Below, one piece after another: positions 9,664-23,176 of a DNA stretch of 64,000 nucleotides (the stretch's first letter is position 1; every line of letters begins with the position of its first letter). Origin of the DNA: Torymus aiolomorphi (Eukaryota > Arthropoda > Insecta > Hymenoptera > Torymidae). A program made the position numbers and the translations under genes. Under the pieces are notes generated by a model. The model had not been told where the DNA came from. It ran no database searches and saw only the letters and a program-made list of their open reading frames with translations. The DNA is taken from assembly GCA_036365515.1 (NCBI GenBank), contig CM070873.1:176997604-177061603 (forward strand). Direction: 5' to 3'.

Positions 9664-12044
9664 GACTACGTCAATAATAGTTAATATTATAGAGTTAAAT
9701 TGTAAAGTTAAATTTTAAATCATAGAGTTCAATATTATATAAATTTTAAAAGTTCAAGTTATATTTTAAATTTTAAAATCATAGAGTTAAGTTTAAATCA
9801 TAATTTTAAATTTTGAAATCATAGAGTTAAGTTTAAATCATAATTTTGAATTTTGAATATTGTGGCACCATGGGGCAGACAAACAAACCCCCGTCTGCCC
9901 CATGGTGCCACAATAACTACTACCAAGATTTCAAAATGTTTTTAAATATGCCTGGTATAAAAGTGGATACCTAACGAAAAGACCTCCAAGACATCAAAAT
10001 CCAGTAGATTTCTGTTTCCATACTCAAGAGGAGCCAATTTGCGAAATATGCGACATATGTAATCATACGATGTGTATGGTGTAAAAAGCTATTATGTTTT
10101 AAACATTTTTTCACAGATTATCATTATTGTCAAACGTATATTGAATAAAATTTGCAAATTCACCAATTTCTATAATATTTATATATGTTACATTGAAAAA
10201 TCATCACATTGTATAAATTAATAAAAATGAAAAAAAGTTTTCTCTCATAATCTAGTAATAATAATGTTAATAGGGGTAGCCACCCCCACTAAAATTAAAA
10301 TATTTTTTATTTTTTTAACTTTTAATAGTAAATAGTCAAAATAAGCATTACAAAATTAAAAATCCAAAGGAATGTTGTGATTAATTTTTTTCAATCACTA
10401 AAAGATGAGTAACTAAATAAGGGTAGCTCACTCCTTCTATGTGTTTTTTTAAACCTCGAAACAGGCCAACTATAATTTCTAATTTTCTCTACAACATGGC
10501 ATTTTTTTACCAAATATGGCTCGTCAAAACTTCTTTATTTCAAAAACAGTGTGAAAAAAATTATAATTATCCCCATAAAAATAGGGGGTGCCCTTATCAT
10601 TAAAACTGTGTCCAAAAACTCGTCTTTTTATAAGAAACAAATAGGTGTTGGTTTCATTAAAAAATTCTGATTCCATCTCAAGATATTAAAAAAAACTGTT
10701 TTTGGGGGTGAACTTTAAGGATGGTTTTCACCCCTTAGATATGTTTTTCCGCAGATAAAAAAAAAATACGTGTCGAATATTTTTTGACACTCTACTCATA
10801 TGCGAAGTTTCATGAAAATCGGAGGCGGACACCAAGTATCCTTTCCTTGTTAGTGCTATCCGATTCGGACGCAAAGAATATGAATGAAAAATAGGCTAGT
10901 TGTAGGATCATTTTCTGAAAGTACTTCAGATTTCTAGTTTTGAACCTCAACCTGAAAGAAATTATTTACGATTTCTTTATATTCTTCCTTGTTTTTATCA
11001 AACGACTTATTGCTATCCGATTCGAACACAAAAAATATCAATGCATGCGAAATCAAAACTACTTTAAGAAGATGTTTCCACTCCCAACGCATTTTTGAAA
11101 CTCGACACAAAAAAATTATTTTCGATCTTTCCATATTATTCGATATGTTTTTAAAACGACATAATACGAGATTATTCGCTTCAGAAAAAAAAACTGCCAA
11201 TTCATTGGCACGTAGCTTCCTCAAACTTAATTTATTGATCCCTTTAATTAATTTTTACTTCTAATATTTAAAATTTAATACTTTATCTTGTACGGTTAGA
11301 CTAACAAGGAGAAAGTCATGAGTCCGAATTCAGCTTAAACTGTGGTATGTATTTTTGGATATACAAATATGAAGAAAGCTGCAATATTAGATCTAATAAC
11401 GCTAAAAAAAACTAAAGTTCTGGGAACTTTTAGCTTTATTTTGAAGAAAGTATTGAAAAAAACCTTGTCTAAAAATGGCAACTATTAAACTTTAGAAAGT
11501 TTTAAATATAATTTCAAGCAGAGAAAATAAAACTAGAGAAAACGAGCTTTCATTTGCGTTTTTAAAGAATGAAAAATATCGATTCCTTTCAAAGTTATAA
11601 AAGTTTGAAATTGATCATCGAAGGTGCTCCTGTTTTGCTCTTGTTATTGTGACAATTAAAACGCAAATTTTTTCTAAAATCATTTGTTTCTAAAAAACCA
11701 ATGAAAATAAGCTCTTGAAATTTGAACAACATATAGTCTTCAATGCGTGTAATAAGTGGTTAGAATTTCAAGTTGATAAATCAAGTATTCTCTTACAAAA
11801 CGCCATTCGAAAATTTTTTTAAAAAATTGTTAACCTCAAATATCTTTTTTAGTAATGGACCGATTTTTTTAGTCAGCAAACTCCATCTGAAGATATATAA
11901 AAGCTACATTTGTACCAAATTTCAGGACGATTGCTCTAGTTATCGTGCGACAGCAAAAACGCAAATTTTTTCTAAAATAATTTTTTTCTAAAAAACAAAT
12001 GAAGATAATCTCCTGAAATTTTAAGCAAATATATTCTTATATAT
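9664..12044. other. AT-rich noncoding repeats
   Basis: No gene was found. 9670-9857 contains short tandem units built from CATAGAGTTAA and ATTTTAAATTTTGAA. From about 11400 the sequence consists of diverged copies of a repeat with phrases such as CAAATTTCAGGACGATTG and AAGTCGATAAATCAAG, which returns after 14397. The open frames at 10934-11264 lie within AT-rich repeats and show no protein features. Confidence 0.7.
9858..9915. repeat. Perfect 23-bp hairpin
   Basis: Arms 9858-9880 and 9893-9915 are perfect complements (TATTGTGGCACCATGGGGCA.. and its inverse) around a 12-base loop (AAACAAACCCCC). It stands out as GC-rich in AT-rich surroundings. It could be a minimal foldback element or a transcribed hairpin. 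Confidence 0.9.
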
Positions 12045-14391
12045 GCCCGAATCCATTTCAAATCAGGTGGACCGCGTATGCCTATGTCACCGATCACTTT
12101 GGAATTAAAGTATTCATGTTCTTCTCCAAAAATTATTTGACCAGTATATTTTTATTTTTTTGTTGCATCAAAATTTCATCCGTTCAGCAATGGCAAAAAA
12201 TTCCGAGAAAAACCTTACTTAGAAAAAAATTTTTTCAATGTAATTTTCAAACCGCTACTGCTTCACCAGTTTTTTAAGTTTTTTATCGTGTAACACATAA
12301 TTTCACTAACGTTTGAGCCCTCTTTGACGTTCTTTATGTTATTTAAAAAAATAATAAAAAATGCACGAGTTATGTACTTTTTACTGAAAAATGCACTTTT
12401 TAGAAAAGTGCATTTTTCTCAAAAACGCCATTTTTTTTTGCTCAATTTTTTTTTGTCCTGATAGAGGACCTAAATACCTATCTAGACGTATTTGCGAAAT
12501 TCCCGACCCGTGCCCAGGAATAGCGATCATTAATGAGATAATACACAAACAAATTTTTCACGCTTAACCCTTACATATATTCAATGGTATAACAGTCAAT
12601 ATAAAGGTTTTTATCTTTGTGTGTAAGCAATATACAAGTACACATAGTATCTGTTGTATTTTTTATTTTTGTCTTTTAGATTTTTTATTTTTATATCTAC
12701 CTTTCTTTTTCTGCTTCATTGTTCTTACTTCAGTAAGGGGACAATCAGCGGTCTTTGCTGTTAAACAATGTACTTTATCATTGCACGTTTCTTTAATCCA
12801 TAAATGAGTTTTTTGAATTCCAGGATACTTAGGAGTAGCAAGCCAATCAAAATTTTTTACTTTTCTAAACTCTTCTACGTCAACGTCTTGTAAATGTATT
12901 ATTTTAATTGCATCTGTATATTTTTTAACGTGCTCTACAAAATCATTAGCATTTTGAATGGATTTTTCATGGGGACCTCGAAGATTATGCGAAGTAGCAT
13001 AATGCTTTATAAGTCCACCCACACCATCTACAGCTCATTTGCAGTGCCCACTAGCAGAGAACAACCATTTTATATCAAATGGTGCTCGTTTTAATTCATA
13101 TAATTGAAAGCGATTTTTAAAGTGGCTAGCGGCGCCATCTGCTACAATGGTAATTTTTTTTATTGAATCACGACAATTGTCTTTTAAGTAGATTATAATG
13201 TTTTCTATTGCTAGCAAAGCATACGCTGAATCATGTTTTCGGTCATCACTTATGAGTGCGAAACTTTGTGTCGAATCCCCTTGATAAGATACTGTTGTGA
13301 AAATAGAAATTTGATCATTAATCCAAAGATTTCCTTGAACAGCTTTATTATGAATTACAGCCCAGTTTTCAGCGAAGTCTATTTGAAGAACTAAATGATA
13401 TGGGTCTTGTTTAGCATTTTCTCTTTCTGCTTTTATAGCTTTGCGTTGTATATTTTTTACATACATGTGAGTACTAATCTTCATGGTCCAAACCGAAAGT
13501 TCCTCTTTAAAAGCAGAAATTGGCACTGTTTTTTGAATCAAGTTACCATTTTCCCACAAAGCATACGTAATTTCTCCTGTGCTTTCTACATCTTGCAGTT
13601 TTAGAACATGAAACGTAATTCCGTTACTGCCTGGACAAATTTTACATTCCTGCAAATAACATAAATCAGATGGCTCAGAACACTTTGTTGCGTTTATTAT
13701 AAGTACATAAACTCATACGTGTACATATATGTATTACTTACGCTCATGTACATATATGTATTACTTAACTACTAAAAACAAAGGTAGTTATAAAAATCAA
13801 AAATCTAAAAGACAAAAATAAAAAATACAACAGATACTATGTGTACTTATACCATTGACTATATGTAAGGGTTAAGCGTGAAAAATTTGTTTGTGTATTA
13901 TCTCATTAATGATCGCTATTCCTGGGCACGGGTCCGGAATTTCACAAATACGTCTAGATAGGTATTTAGGTCCTCTATCAGGACAAAAAAAATTGAGCAA
14001 AAAAAATGGAGTTTTTGAGAAAAATGCACTTTTCTAAAAAGTGCATTTTTCAGTAAAAAGTACATAACTCGTGCATTTTTTATTTTTTTTTAAATAACAT
14101 AAAGAACGTGAAAGAGGGCTCAAACCTTAGTGAAATTATGTGTTACACTCTAAAAAGCTTAAAAAACTGGTGAAGCAGTAGCGATTTGAAAATTACATTG
14201 AAAACATTTTTTTCTAAGTAAGGTTTTTCTCGGAATTTTTTGCCATTGCTGAACGCATGAAATTTTGATGCAACAAAAAAATTAAAATATACGGGTCAAA
14301 TAATTTTTGGAGAAGAACATGAATACTTTAATTCCAAAATGATCGGTGACATAGGCATACGCGGGCCACCTGATTTGAAATGGATTCGGCC
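12045..14391 (-). mobile_element. DNA transposon 1 with long inverted arms
   Basis: Inverted arms of about 610-660 bp (about 12045-12703 and 13783-14391) flank a transposase-like gene. The ends are GCCCGAATCC..GGATTCGGCC. ATAT on both sides (12041-12044 and 14392-14395) fits a 4-bp target duplication, and the neighbouring related element (15484-18475) also has a 4-bp duplication. The element sits inside a copy of the surrounding AT-rich repeat. The left arm extends into the end of the coding region. Confidence 0.8.
12663..13655 (-). pseudogene. Transposase-like protein, RNase H-fold type (one nonsense codon, N-terminus missing)
   Basis: Two collinear frames of 206 and 119 aa are joined in phase and separated by one TGA at 13035-13037. 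Visible motifs are QIDFAENWAV, SDDRKHD, VADGAASHFKNR and, around the stop, GHCK then AVDGVGGLIKHY. The spaced acidic residues (DFAEN, ADGA, VDGVGG) are what a DDE/DDD transposase catalytic core would show. Proteins with this DFAEN/HGKGACDG pattern are widespread in animal genomes, but I do not assign a superfamily name. The N-terminal domain seen in the relative at 16099-17960 is mostly absent, so this looks like an internally deleted copy. A lysine-rich tail closes the protein. Confidence 0.65.
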
Positions 14392-14395
14392 ATAT

Positions 14396-15479
14396 ATTTA
14401 ATAATTGGTTAAAATTTTAAGTCGATAAATCAAGTATTCTTTGAGAAAACGCAATTCGAAAATTTTTTTAAAAAATTTTTAACCACAAATATCTTTTTTC
14501 GTAATGAACCGATTTTTTTGGGTAACGAACTCGATCTGAAGATATATAAAAGCTACATCTGTGCCAAATTTCAGGACGATTGGATAATTTTTGCTCTAGT
14601 TATTGTGCGACAACGAAAACGAAAATTTTTTCTAAAATAATTCTTTTCTAAAAAACAAATGAAGATAATCTCTTGAAATTTTAACCAAATATAGTCTTCA
14701 ATTAGTGTAATAATCGGTGAAAATTTCAAGTCGATAAATAAACTATTTTTTGAGAAATTAATTTATGAAATATAAAAAAGTTTTCCTTAATAACAAATGA
14801 CAGAGAGAAGATATTTTAAATTTTAAAAAACGAAAATATAGATAATTTAAATACCTTTTAAGAAACGTTTATTATATTATGTAATAATGGCTGTCAGATA
14901 TGAAAAAATCAAAAAAACTAAAAATTCAACATTCGTTTTTGGAGAATAATTTTTTTTTCTAAAAAAGAAATGAAGATAATCTCTTCAAATTTTAACCACA
15001 TATAGTCTTCAATTAGTGTAATTAATAGTTATTTATTTCAAGTCGATAAATAAATAATTTTTTGAGAAATTAATTTATGAAATATAAAAAAGTTTTCCTT
15101 AATAACAAATGACAGAGTGAAGATATTTTAAATTTTAAAAAAAGAAAATTTAGGTAATTTAAATACTTTTCAAGAAAAGTTTATTATATTATGTAATAGT
15201 GGCTGTAAGATATGAAAAAATCAAAAAACTAAAAATTCAAAATCGTTTTTTGGTTATAAAACAAAAGAAAATCAATAAAAACTCAAATCCATGAGAGTAC
15301 CTTTCTTTTCCCACGAGACGAAGAGAATAAGCTTTACCCGACGAAAATCGGTTGATTCGTTTCGGAGATATGAAGAGTTTACACACACACACGCACAAAC
15401 ACACACACACGCACACGCACACACGCACGCACGCACACACATCCACGAAAACTAAAATTATCAAAATCAACTAATATAC
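14396..15479. repeat. Tandem AT-rich repeat block
   Basis: No gene was found. Units of about 250-310 bp beginning near 14695 and 15005 repeat (shared phrases GTCTTCAATTAGTGTAAT, AAAGTTTTCCTTAATAACAA and ATGTAATAATGGCTGT/ATGTAATAGTGGCTGT). The block ends in a (CA)n tract at 15381-15440. It continues the family seen before 12041. Confidence 0.75.
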
Positions 15480-15483
15480 ACAT

Positions 15484-18475
15484 GAGGCGTTTCACGTCAA
15501 CTGCCCCAGCGCCGCGCGCGAGCGTCAAATCGTGCTATTTCTAACTCACGTTTATGATACTAAAATGTAACTAAAAAAATTGTTTCATAATCGTTTCCGA
15601 CGTATTTTTCTTCAGCTTTCCAACGGTGTAGGCAGTTTTTCCGAAATTTTCCATTTTTACCTTCAAAAAGTACAAAACGTCTTATATCACAAAAAGTGTA
15701 TTTTTAATATTTTTTTTGACCATTTAGATCGAAACCTGAGCATTTTTTTACATAGGAAATGATTTTTTTAATAATTTGCTCAGAATGTTTTCTTCGAGAA
15801 ATAGAACGCAAAAGAGTAGCGCAACGGCTCTCCTGCGCACGGGACGTCGCGCAGCACCGCATGATTCATTTTTCTTTCGATAGGTAGCTGTCATATCAGA
15901 ATTTTGTATCCGTATGTGAATCGGCATGTCGAAAGTATATAATTGCAATGACTTTTCATCTTATTCCTCTTCGAAATTTCTTCGAATTTCTGTCAATACA
16001 ATCAAACTTGGATTTCACAATGTCTTTCGTGTATTTGATGATTAAATCATCTGTAACTCTTTGTTTCGTTTTTTTTTTTATTTATTGTAGCAACTAAAAT
16101 GGATTCAACTTGGAAATTAAAATGCATAAATCCTTTAAATAAAAATGATCACCCTTCATATAAATTAAAAGATTTGATTGACTTTCCAGCACCTTTAAGA
16201 ATCGCATATCCCTCAGTACCACAAAAATAAAAAATTTGTTCTAACTGTCAACACCAAATTTTCAAACATAAACCAAGTTTACCTCCAGCTGATGCTAAAA
16301 TAGTGTGTAACGATGAGTATCACAAAGTTGGTGTTGCAGTTCTTGAACAAATAAAGAAAAAATTTCAGAATTAACAAATAAGCAAGAGAGAATTCAATTA
16401 CTAACTCTTGCGCCTGAGTTTTGGACTCCTAGGGACTTAATGCGAGAATTCGCTTGCACTGAACGGGAAGCTCGCGAAGCAAAAAATTTAGTAGCTAAAA
16501 GTGGAATTTTTCAATACATGCTAATAAAAGTGGCAAACTACTTTCAGCTGAAACTGTAAATTCAGTGAAAAAATTTTATGAAAAATATGATGTAAGCCGA
16601 ATTATGCCAGGTTAAGAAGATTACATATCTGTTAAGCAGAGCAATGGTAAAAGAGAACATGTTAAAAAAAGATTACTGCTTGGTAATTTAAATGAACTGT
16701 ATAGTTTATATAAAAAAGAAAATGAACACGTTAATATTGGTTTTACTAAATTTACACAATTGAGGCCACCACATTGTGTTTTAGCTGGAAGTAGTGGTAC
16801 GCATAATGTATGCGTGTATGTACATCACGAAAACGTAAAGCTCATGCTAAGTGCTATGGATTTAGAAAATTTAACAAAAGATACTAGATTGCCTCTTAAA
16901 AACTACCACGATTGCATCCAAGCAATTATGTATAATGATGCACACGATAGATGCTATTTGGGTGACTGTTTAGATTGCCCCAATATGTCCATATTACGTA
17001 AACATTTGCTTGAATGTTTTGATGAAAGTGATATTTTTCAAATAGAGTATGAATCATGGTTTCAAACAGATCGGTGTACAATAGCTTCTAAAACTGTAAA
17101 TGTTCATGAATTTATGGACATACTGGGAGAAAAATTGATAAAATTAAAATCTCACGATTTTTTTCTAAAAATCATTTACTTTTTGTAAGTGACTTAAAAA
17201 ACAACCTTCAACGAGGAGAATTTCTTGTGTGTTGTGATTTTGCCGAAAATGATGCGTTTGTTATACAAAATTCTACACAATCGTTCCACTGGAACAATAA
17301 CCAAGCAACTGTTTTAACAGTTGTTGTGTACTATAAAGAAAATGAAGAGCTTAAACATGTAAACATTGCTGTAATTTCCGACAATCTAACCCATGATACT
17401 GTTGCCGTTTATGAATATCAAAAAGTTATAATATCTTACCTCAAAACTAAATTCATAGTAAAAAAGTCTATTATTTGACTGATGGAGCAGGTCAGAATTT
17501 TAAAAATAAATCTAATTTTCTAAATCTTTTTTTTCATGAGAAAGATTTTGGTGTTCCAGCTGAGTGGCATTTTTATGCCACGGCTCATGGCAAAGGTGCA
17601 TGCGATGGTATAGACGCCAACCTATAAAGAGGTACAAAACGAGCGAGTCTACAAGTTTCTTCTAATAATCATATTTTAACGCCAGAAAAGTTTTATAACT
17701 GGGTTAAAGATTATTTCAAAGAAATCAAAGTTTTTTATAGCACTAAAAAATCATATGAAGATACTGTTTTGAAACTAAAACCAAGACTGGATAAGGATAA
17801 ATTCATACCAGGCACATTACAATACCATGATATTATTCCAATTGATGAAAGTACATTAAAGCTTAAAAAAACCTCTTTAAGTTCTGAATATCAAATCATC
17901 CCGAGAAAAACTGTTAGAAAGAACAAAGAAGAATTGTCTGCACTCAGAAAAAAGCGTTAGCATAATTACTATATTGCTGTTAGCTATGAAACTCTGTTTT
18001 TTTTTTTATAAAAAAGCCAATATAATATTATTCTTACATTACGAACAATTCGAAAGAACAGGTAAAGATTATGAAAAGTTATTAGGTAGCGAGGCACGCC
18101 TAGTTTACGCGACGTCCCGCGCGCAGGAGAGCCGTTGCGCTACTCTTTCGCGTTCTATTTCTCGAAGAAAACATCCTGAGCAAATTATGAAAAAAATTAT
18201 TTCCCATGTAAAAAATGCTCAGGTTTCGATCTAAATGGTCCAAAAAAATATTAAAATTATATTTTGTGAGATATAAGAAGTTTTGTACCTTTTGAAGGTG
18301 AAAATTGAAAATTTCGAAAAAACTGCCTACACCATTGGAAAGCTGAGGAAAAAATACGTCGGAAACGCTTATAAAATAATTTTTTAAGTTACATTTTAGT
18401 ATCTTAAACATGACTTAGAAATAGCACGATTTAGCGCTCGCGCGCGGCGCTGGGGCAGTTGACGTGAAACGCCTC
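15484..18475 (+). mobile_element. DNA transposon 2 with ~370-bp TIRs
   Basis: Inverted repeats 15484-15852 and about 18106-18475 share the terminus GAGGCGTTTCACGTCAACTG. ACAT flanks both ends (15480-15483 and 18476-18479), consistent with a 4-bp target duplication. The GC-rich outer ends contrast with the AT-rich interior. It carries a decayed transposase related to that of element 1, but the TIR sequences are different, so these are two distinct families rather than two copies. Confidence 0.85.
16099..17960 (+). pseudogene. Transposase-like gene of transposon 2 (multiple stops and frameshifts)
   Basis: The region begins at ATG 16099, just after a pyrimidine-rich TTGTAG that could be a splice acceptor. 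Recognisable blocks in order are: a Cys-containing N-terminal part; a helix-rich part (16760-17188); CCDFAENDAF (17227-); AVISDNLTHDTV; LTDGAGQNFKNKS; and HFYATAHGKGACDG. A basic C-terminus (..IIPRKTVRKNKEEL..) ends at 17960. A TAA occurs at about 16228, further stops near 17475 and 17625, and there are frame changes, so it is dead. The motif set matches the protein at 12663-13655 and gives the fuller picture of the family. Confidence 0.7.
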
Positions 18476-18479
18476 ACAT

Positions 18480-21400
18480 ATATCGCCTTAAAACATCTTT
18501 TTGAACATTTTTTCTTTTCGAAAATTTTTTTCACCGTTACGAAGCTTCCTTTATGAGGAAGCAATATGAATAGATAGGAAATCAAAAATACATTTAGAAT
18601 GCTCCTACCTCCAAACTATTTTTCACTCTTGCCTCGAAAAAATCTATTTACGATTTTTTCATGTTATTAGTTATTTTTGCTTCCTCCTAGAGGAAGCTTT
18701 GTAATAGTAAAATTTTCAACTTCGTTAAAACTCTCTATAAACATCATTAGAGGTGTTAGAAGATTGTTTCACATGATTTTAGAAAATGTCTGTATGGATG
18801 TGTGTGTGTGTGTGTGTGTATGTATACCGCTTTATCTCCGGATCTACGTGGTCGATTTTAACCATCAGGTTCTCATTTTTTTTTTTTTTATTCCGAATTC
18901 GGGAAAAAAATAATTTTTGATGATTTACTGATTCGTTTTTGTTTTATTTCAAATTTTTGATTTTCGAAAAATTTATTTTTGATTTTTTTTAATGGTCGGA
19001 TTTAAATTTTTGAATCGGATGGGTCGCATTCGAAAGAGCATAAAAAAACCTATAATTTCAAAAAAAGAAAAATTATCTAGCTATTACGGTTCTCTTGTTA
19101 TTAACAAAAACGTTTTTTTTTTTTTTTTTAAAGCTAATAACTCCTGAACTAATCGGTCAATTTTTTGGAGAAAATTCACGATAATGCAGAATATAAATTG
19201 CTATAATCTGTGAAAATTTTAATCCATTCTGTTGGTTAGTTTTTGAGAAAAAAATTAAAAAATGGAAAAAATGTGTTCTCTATGTCGCACGTTTTATGGA
19301 GTAAACCTGGATTAATCGCTTTGCAATTTCTTATAGAGGTAGATTTTGGATAGATATCGGCTAAGTTCTTTGGGCTACATGATCGGTCCATAAATTTCTG
19401 AGATATTTGAGGTTAAAATTTTTTTAACCTTTTTTTCAAATCGAAATTTCTTAAAAACGGCTCTATGTATCTGAATCGGATGGGTGGCATTCGAAAGCGA
19501 ATTTAAATACATATATTTTCTAAAAAAAATTATTTTTCTAGCTATCACGGTTCTTTTGTTATTAATAAAAACGTAAACATAGAAAAATGAAAAAAAATGA
19601 GTTTGGTATGTCTAACCATTGCGGGAGTAAAAATTGACTTAATCGCTTTAAAATTCCTCGTAGAGGTGGATTTTGTATAGTTTTCGGTCGAGTTATTTGG
19701 GCAAAATGATTGGTCCATAGATTTAAGAGATATTTGAGGTTAAGATATTTTTAACCTTTTTTCAAATCGTAATTTCTCGAGAATAGCTCTATGTATTCAA
19801 AGGGAATGGGTAGCATTCGAAATAGAATTAAAATAGCTATATTTCCTAAAAAAAAAATTTTCTTTTATAGGGTGTTCTGTTATTATAAAAAAAAAACGTA
19901 AGCATTGAAAAATGAAAAAATAAAAAAAATGAGTTTTGTATTGTGCAACGATTGCCGGAATAAAATTGACTTATTTGCTTCAAAATTTCTTATAGAGGTT
20001 TATTTTTTAGATTTTTATGTCGATTTCTTGGGGCAAAATGAGTGGTCCTTGATAACTAGAGAAAAAAAAATCGGTTTAATCATGTTGAAATTTTGTGAAA
20101 ATGTAGAGTTTATATATTTGTTGTATAAGTCCTTTAGGTAAAAGAATTGTCTCATGATTTGTAAAGATATTTAGAGGTGAAAACTTGTTTACGTTTGTTT
20201 GATAATCGTAATTTCTAAATGACGACTCCATGTATAAACTCATAATTTATAGGCTATTTTGTTTGCCAGATAGGTAATATCTGTGTAAAATTTGATCAAG
20301 ATTATATGGCTACTTTTTAAAATATTTGATATTTAACATTCTGGCATTTCTGAAAATGACTTTCTCGGTTGTACAATAACTAGAGTAAAATTGTTTTAAT
20401 TTCTTTGAAATTTTGTAGAGATGTTGAGTTTGTATATTATTTATTATGTTAGTTCTTCTGGTAATAAAAGAATTCGTTTATGAATTTGAGAGATATTTTA
20501 GGCTAAAACTGTTTTAGCCATCTTTTCATATCGAAATTTTTCGAAAACGGCTTTATATATATGTTACTAGAAAGTGGAAATGACGCGCGATACGCAAGCG
20601 TGTTGTTTACTTGCTTTTTCTAATTTAATAAGCCATTAGGTTGATTATTTAAAAATATTGCAACGAGGTATAATGAAGGTAGGTTAATGAAATTGTCGAT
20701 CACTCAAAAAACATGTATTTTTTTATGAATAACTAAATAAAATTAAAAATATAGCCCTACAGCGAGTTTTCAATCATTATGAAAGCAGATAAGATTATGA
20801 AAATAAACAATTTATTAAAATAATACAGATGTTTGTTATTTCTTAAAGAACTAATTATTTTGAAATATTTTCGAATACTTGTTTTTCAGAGAATATTTCA
20901 TAAATGGACTCAAAATTTTAACCACTTATTACACTTATTAAAAACTATATTTGGTTAAAATTTCAATACATTTTCTTCATTTGTTTTCGAGAAAAATTAT
21001 TTTATAAAAGTATAAAAAAAGGAATTGATAAATTAGTTTGAGGAAGCTACGTGCCAATGAATTAGCAGCGGTTTTTTAAACCAACTTAATGTTAACCGAT
21101 TCGGTAGGAAAAAATACGAATGGATAAGAAATCAACAGTACTTTCAGAAAATTCACCTACTTCCAACCTATATTTCAACCACGATTAGAAAAAAATTATT
21201 AGCGACCTTATAATATTAGTCGTTATTTTTACAATCGACTTAATATTATCGGTTTCCGACAAGAAAAATAGGAATAAGAAATCAAAAGTAGTTTCAGAAA
21301 ATGCTCCTACTTCTAGCCCATTTTTGAACCTCCACTCGAAAAAAATGATGTTCGATCTTATCATATTTTTCTTTATTTTGCTTTCTCTTAGAGGAAGCTT

Positions 21401-21490
21401 TGTAATAGTAAATTTTTGAGTTGTTGTAAAATCAGGTCATAATTGTGTTCCGAGGTGTTAGGAATCAAAATGCATGGTTTTTGAAGAATG
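18480..21490. repeat. AT-rich tandem/dispersed repeats, no gene
   Basis: Diverged units of about 325-460 bp share phrases such as GAATCGGATGGGTGGCATTC (near 19012, 19473 and 19798) and AGATATTTGAGGTTAA. Microsatellite (GT)n occurs at 18800-18820. Parts near 21050-21420 (GAGGAAGCTTTGTAATAGTA) repeat those at 18540-18720. Open frames here are short and AT-driven, with no protein features. Confidence 0.7.
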
Positions 21491-21499
21491 TCTGTATGG

Positions 21500-21658
<159 letters not shown>

Positions 21659-21896
21659 TGGCGAAAAAAATCACGTGATTGATCATATAATTTATCACTT
21701 GATATCTCACGTCATTTCTCACGTGATTTTTCACGTGATTTCTTACGTGACGATTTGGCGTGATTTCTCACGTGATTAATCACGTGACAGTACACACATA
21801 AAAAATATTATATAACTCTAATTTGTTAATGAAACTTGTTTCCTTAACGAATATCAACTACATTATAGCAGGAAAAAAGATAAAAAAAATTTCTGA

Positions 21897-21985
21897 CCTA
21901 ACCGAGAATCGAACTCGCGAACTTTGGGTTACTGCGCACGCGCGCTATCCATTACGCTATCATTCGCTTGAAAGACTTAGGTGAT
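21897..21985 (-). repeat. tRNA-like sequence in left arm (SINE-head type)
   Basis: On the minus strand, TAGCGTAATGGATAGCG resembles a D-arm/A box, and GAGTTCGATTCTCGG resembles the T-arm/B box (consensus GGTTCGANTCC). The stems are imperfect and there is no clear anticodon arm, so this is a tRNA-derived sequence rather than a functional tRNA gene. Confidence 0.55.
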
Positions 21986-23092
21986 TTTCACCTAAATAAG
22001 CTGCATCCTCCATATTTATTGCTATTTAAGTGTGATTATTTATATAAAATGTCAATAATTTTTAATAATTATGTGTTTATGCAGTGCCGGTAAAGTAGAA
22101 ATCAGATCAGTACAAAATTCATTTTTTTATTACATAAACAAAATACTGAATTATTCTTGTAAAATGTTATGTATATAAAATTGGAAATAATGATCATAAC
22201 ATTTTTAAAAATTTTCACTACTTTCGAAAAAGTTATTCTAATTGTGTTAATTAATGTTTTAATTTAAGTTATTCATTTTCTTTAATTAGTGTAAAAATAA
22301 ATAATTATTAGAAATCTTTGGTATTTTTGATAAAAATCGTTCATTATGTTTATTTAATTGCTGTTCAATTTTTAATATTCAATTTGCTATTTAGTTTTGA
22401 TTATTTAGAAAATAATCAAAACTAAATAGCAAATTGAATAATAAAAATCGAACAGCAATTAAATAAACATGATGAACGATTTTTATCAAAAATATCAAAG
22501 ATTTCTAATAACTATTAAACTTATATTATTAAATATTAAAAAATGTTATTCAAATGTAATTGTTTAATATCTCAATCTAAATTATTTATTTTCAAAATAA
22601 TCAAAACTAAATAGCAAATTGAATAATAAAAATTGAACACAATTAAATAAACATGATGAACAATTTTTATCAAAAATATCAAAGATTTCTAATAATTATT
22701 TATTTTTAAACTATTTAAAGAAAATGAATAATTTATATTAAAACATTAATTAATAAAAGTAGAATAACTTTTTCGAAACTAATGAAAATTTTTAAAAATG
22801 TTATGATCATTATTTACAATTTTATATACATAACATTTTACAAGAATAATTCGGTATTTTGTTTATGTAATAGAAAAATGAATTTTTTACTGATCTGATT
22901 TCTACTTTACCGGCACTGCATTTTTAAGTTATTCGATTTTAATTAATTAATTTTTTAACGTAAGTTTTTTATTTTATTAAAATAGTGTATAAATGCATAA
23001 TTATTAAATATCCTTAATATTTTAGATACATAATCAATCTTAAATAGCAATAAATATGGAGGATGCACCTTATGTAGCTGAAAATCACCTAT

Positions 23093-23176
23093 GTCTTTCA
23101 AGCGAGTGACAGCGTAATGGATAGCATGCGTGCGCAGTAACCCAAAGTTCGCAAGTTCGATTCTCAGTTAGGTAGC
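23093..23176 (+). repeat. tRNA-like sequence in right arm
   Basis: This is the inverse partner of the copy at 21897-21985, with A-box-like CAGCGTAATGGATAGC and B-box-like AAGTTCGATTCTCAG, followed by a T-rich tract. A third related sequence lies at 28097-28160. Confidence 0.55.

Noticed and set aside
21897..21985. Functional tRNA gene
   Set aside because: A- and B-box-like parts are present but the anticodon arm and acceptor pairing are poor, and the sequence is repeated in the foldback arms.
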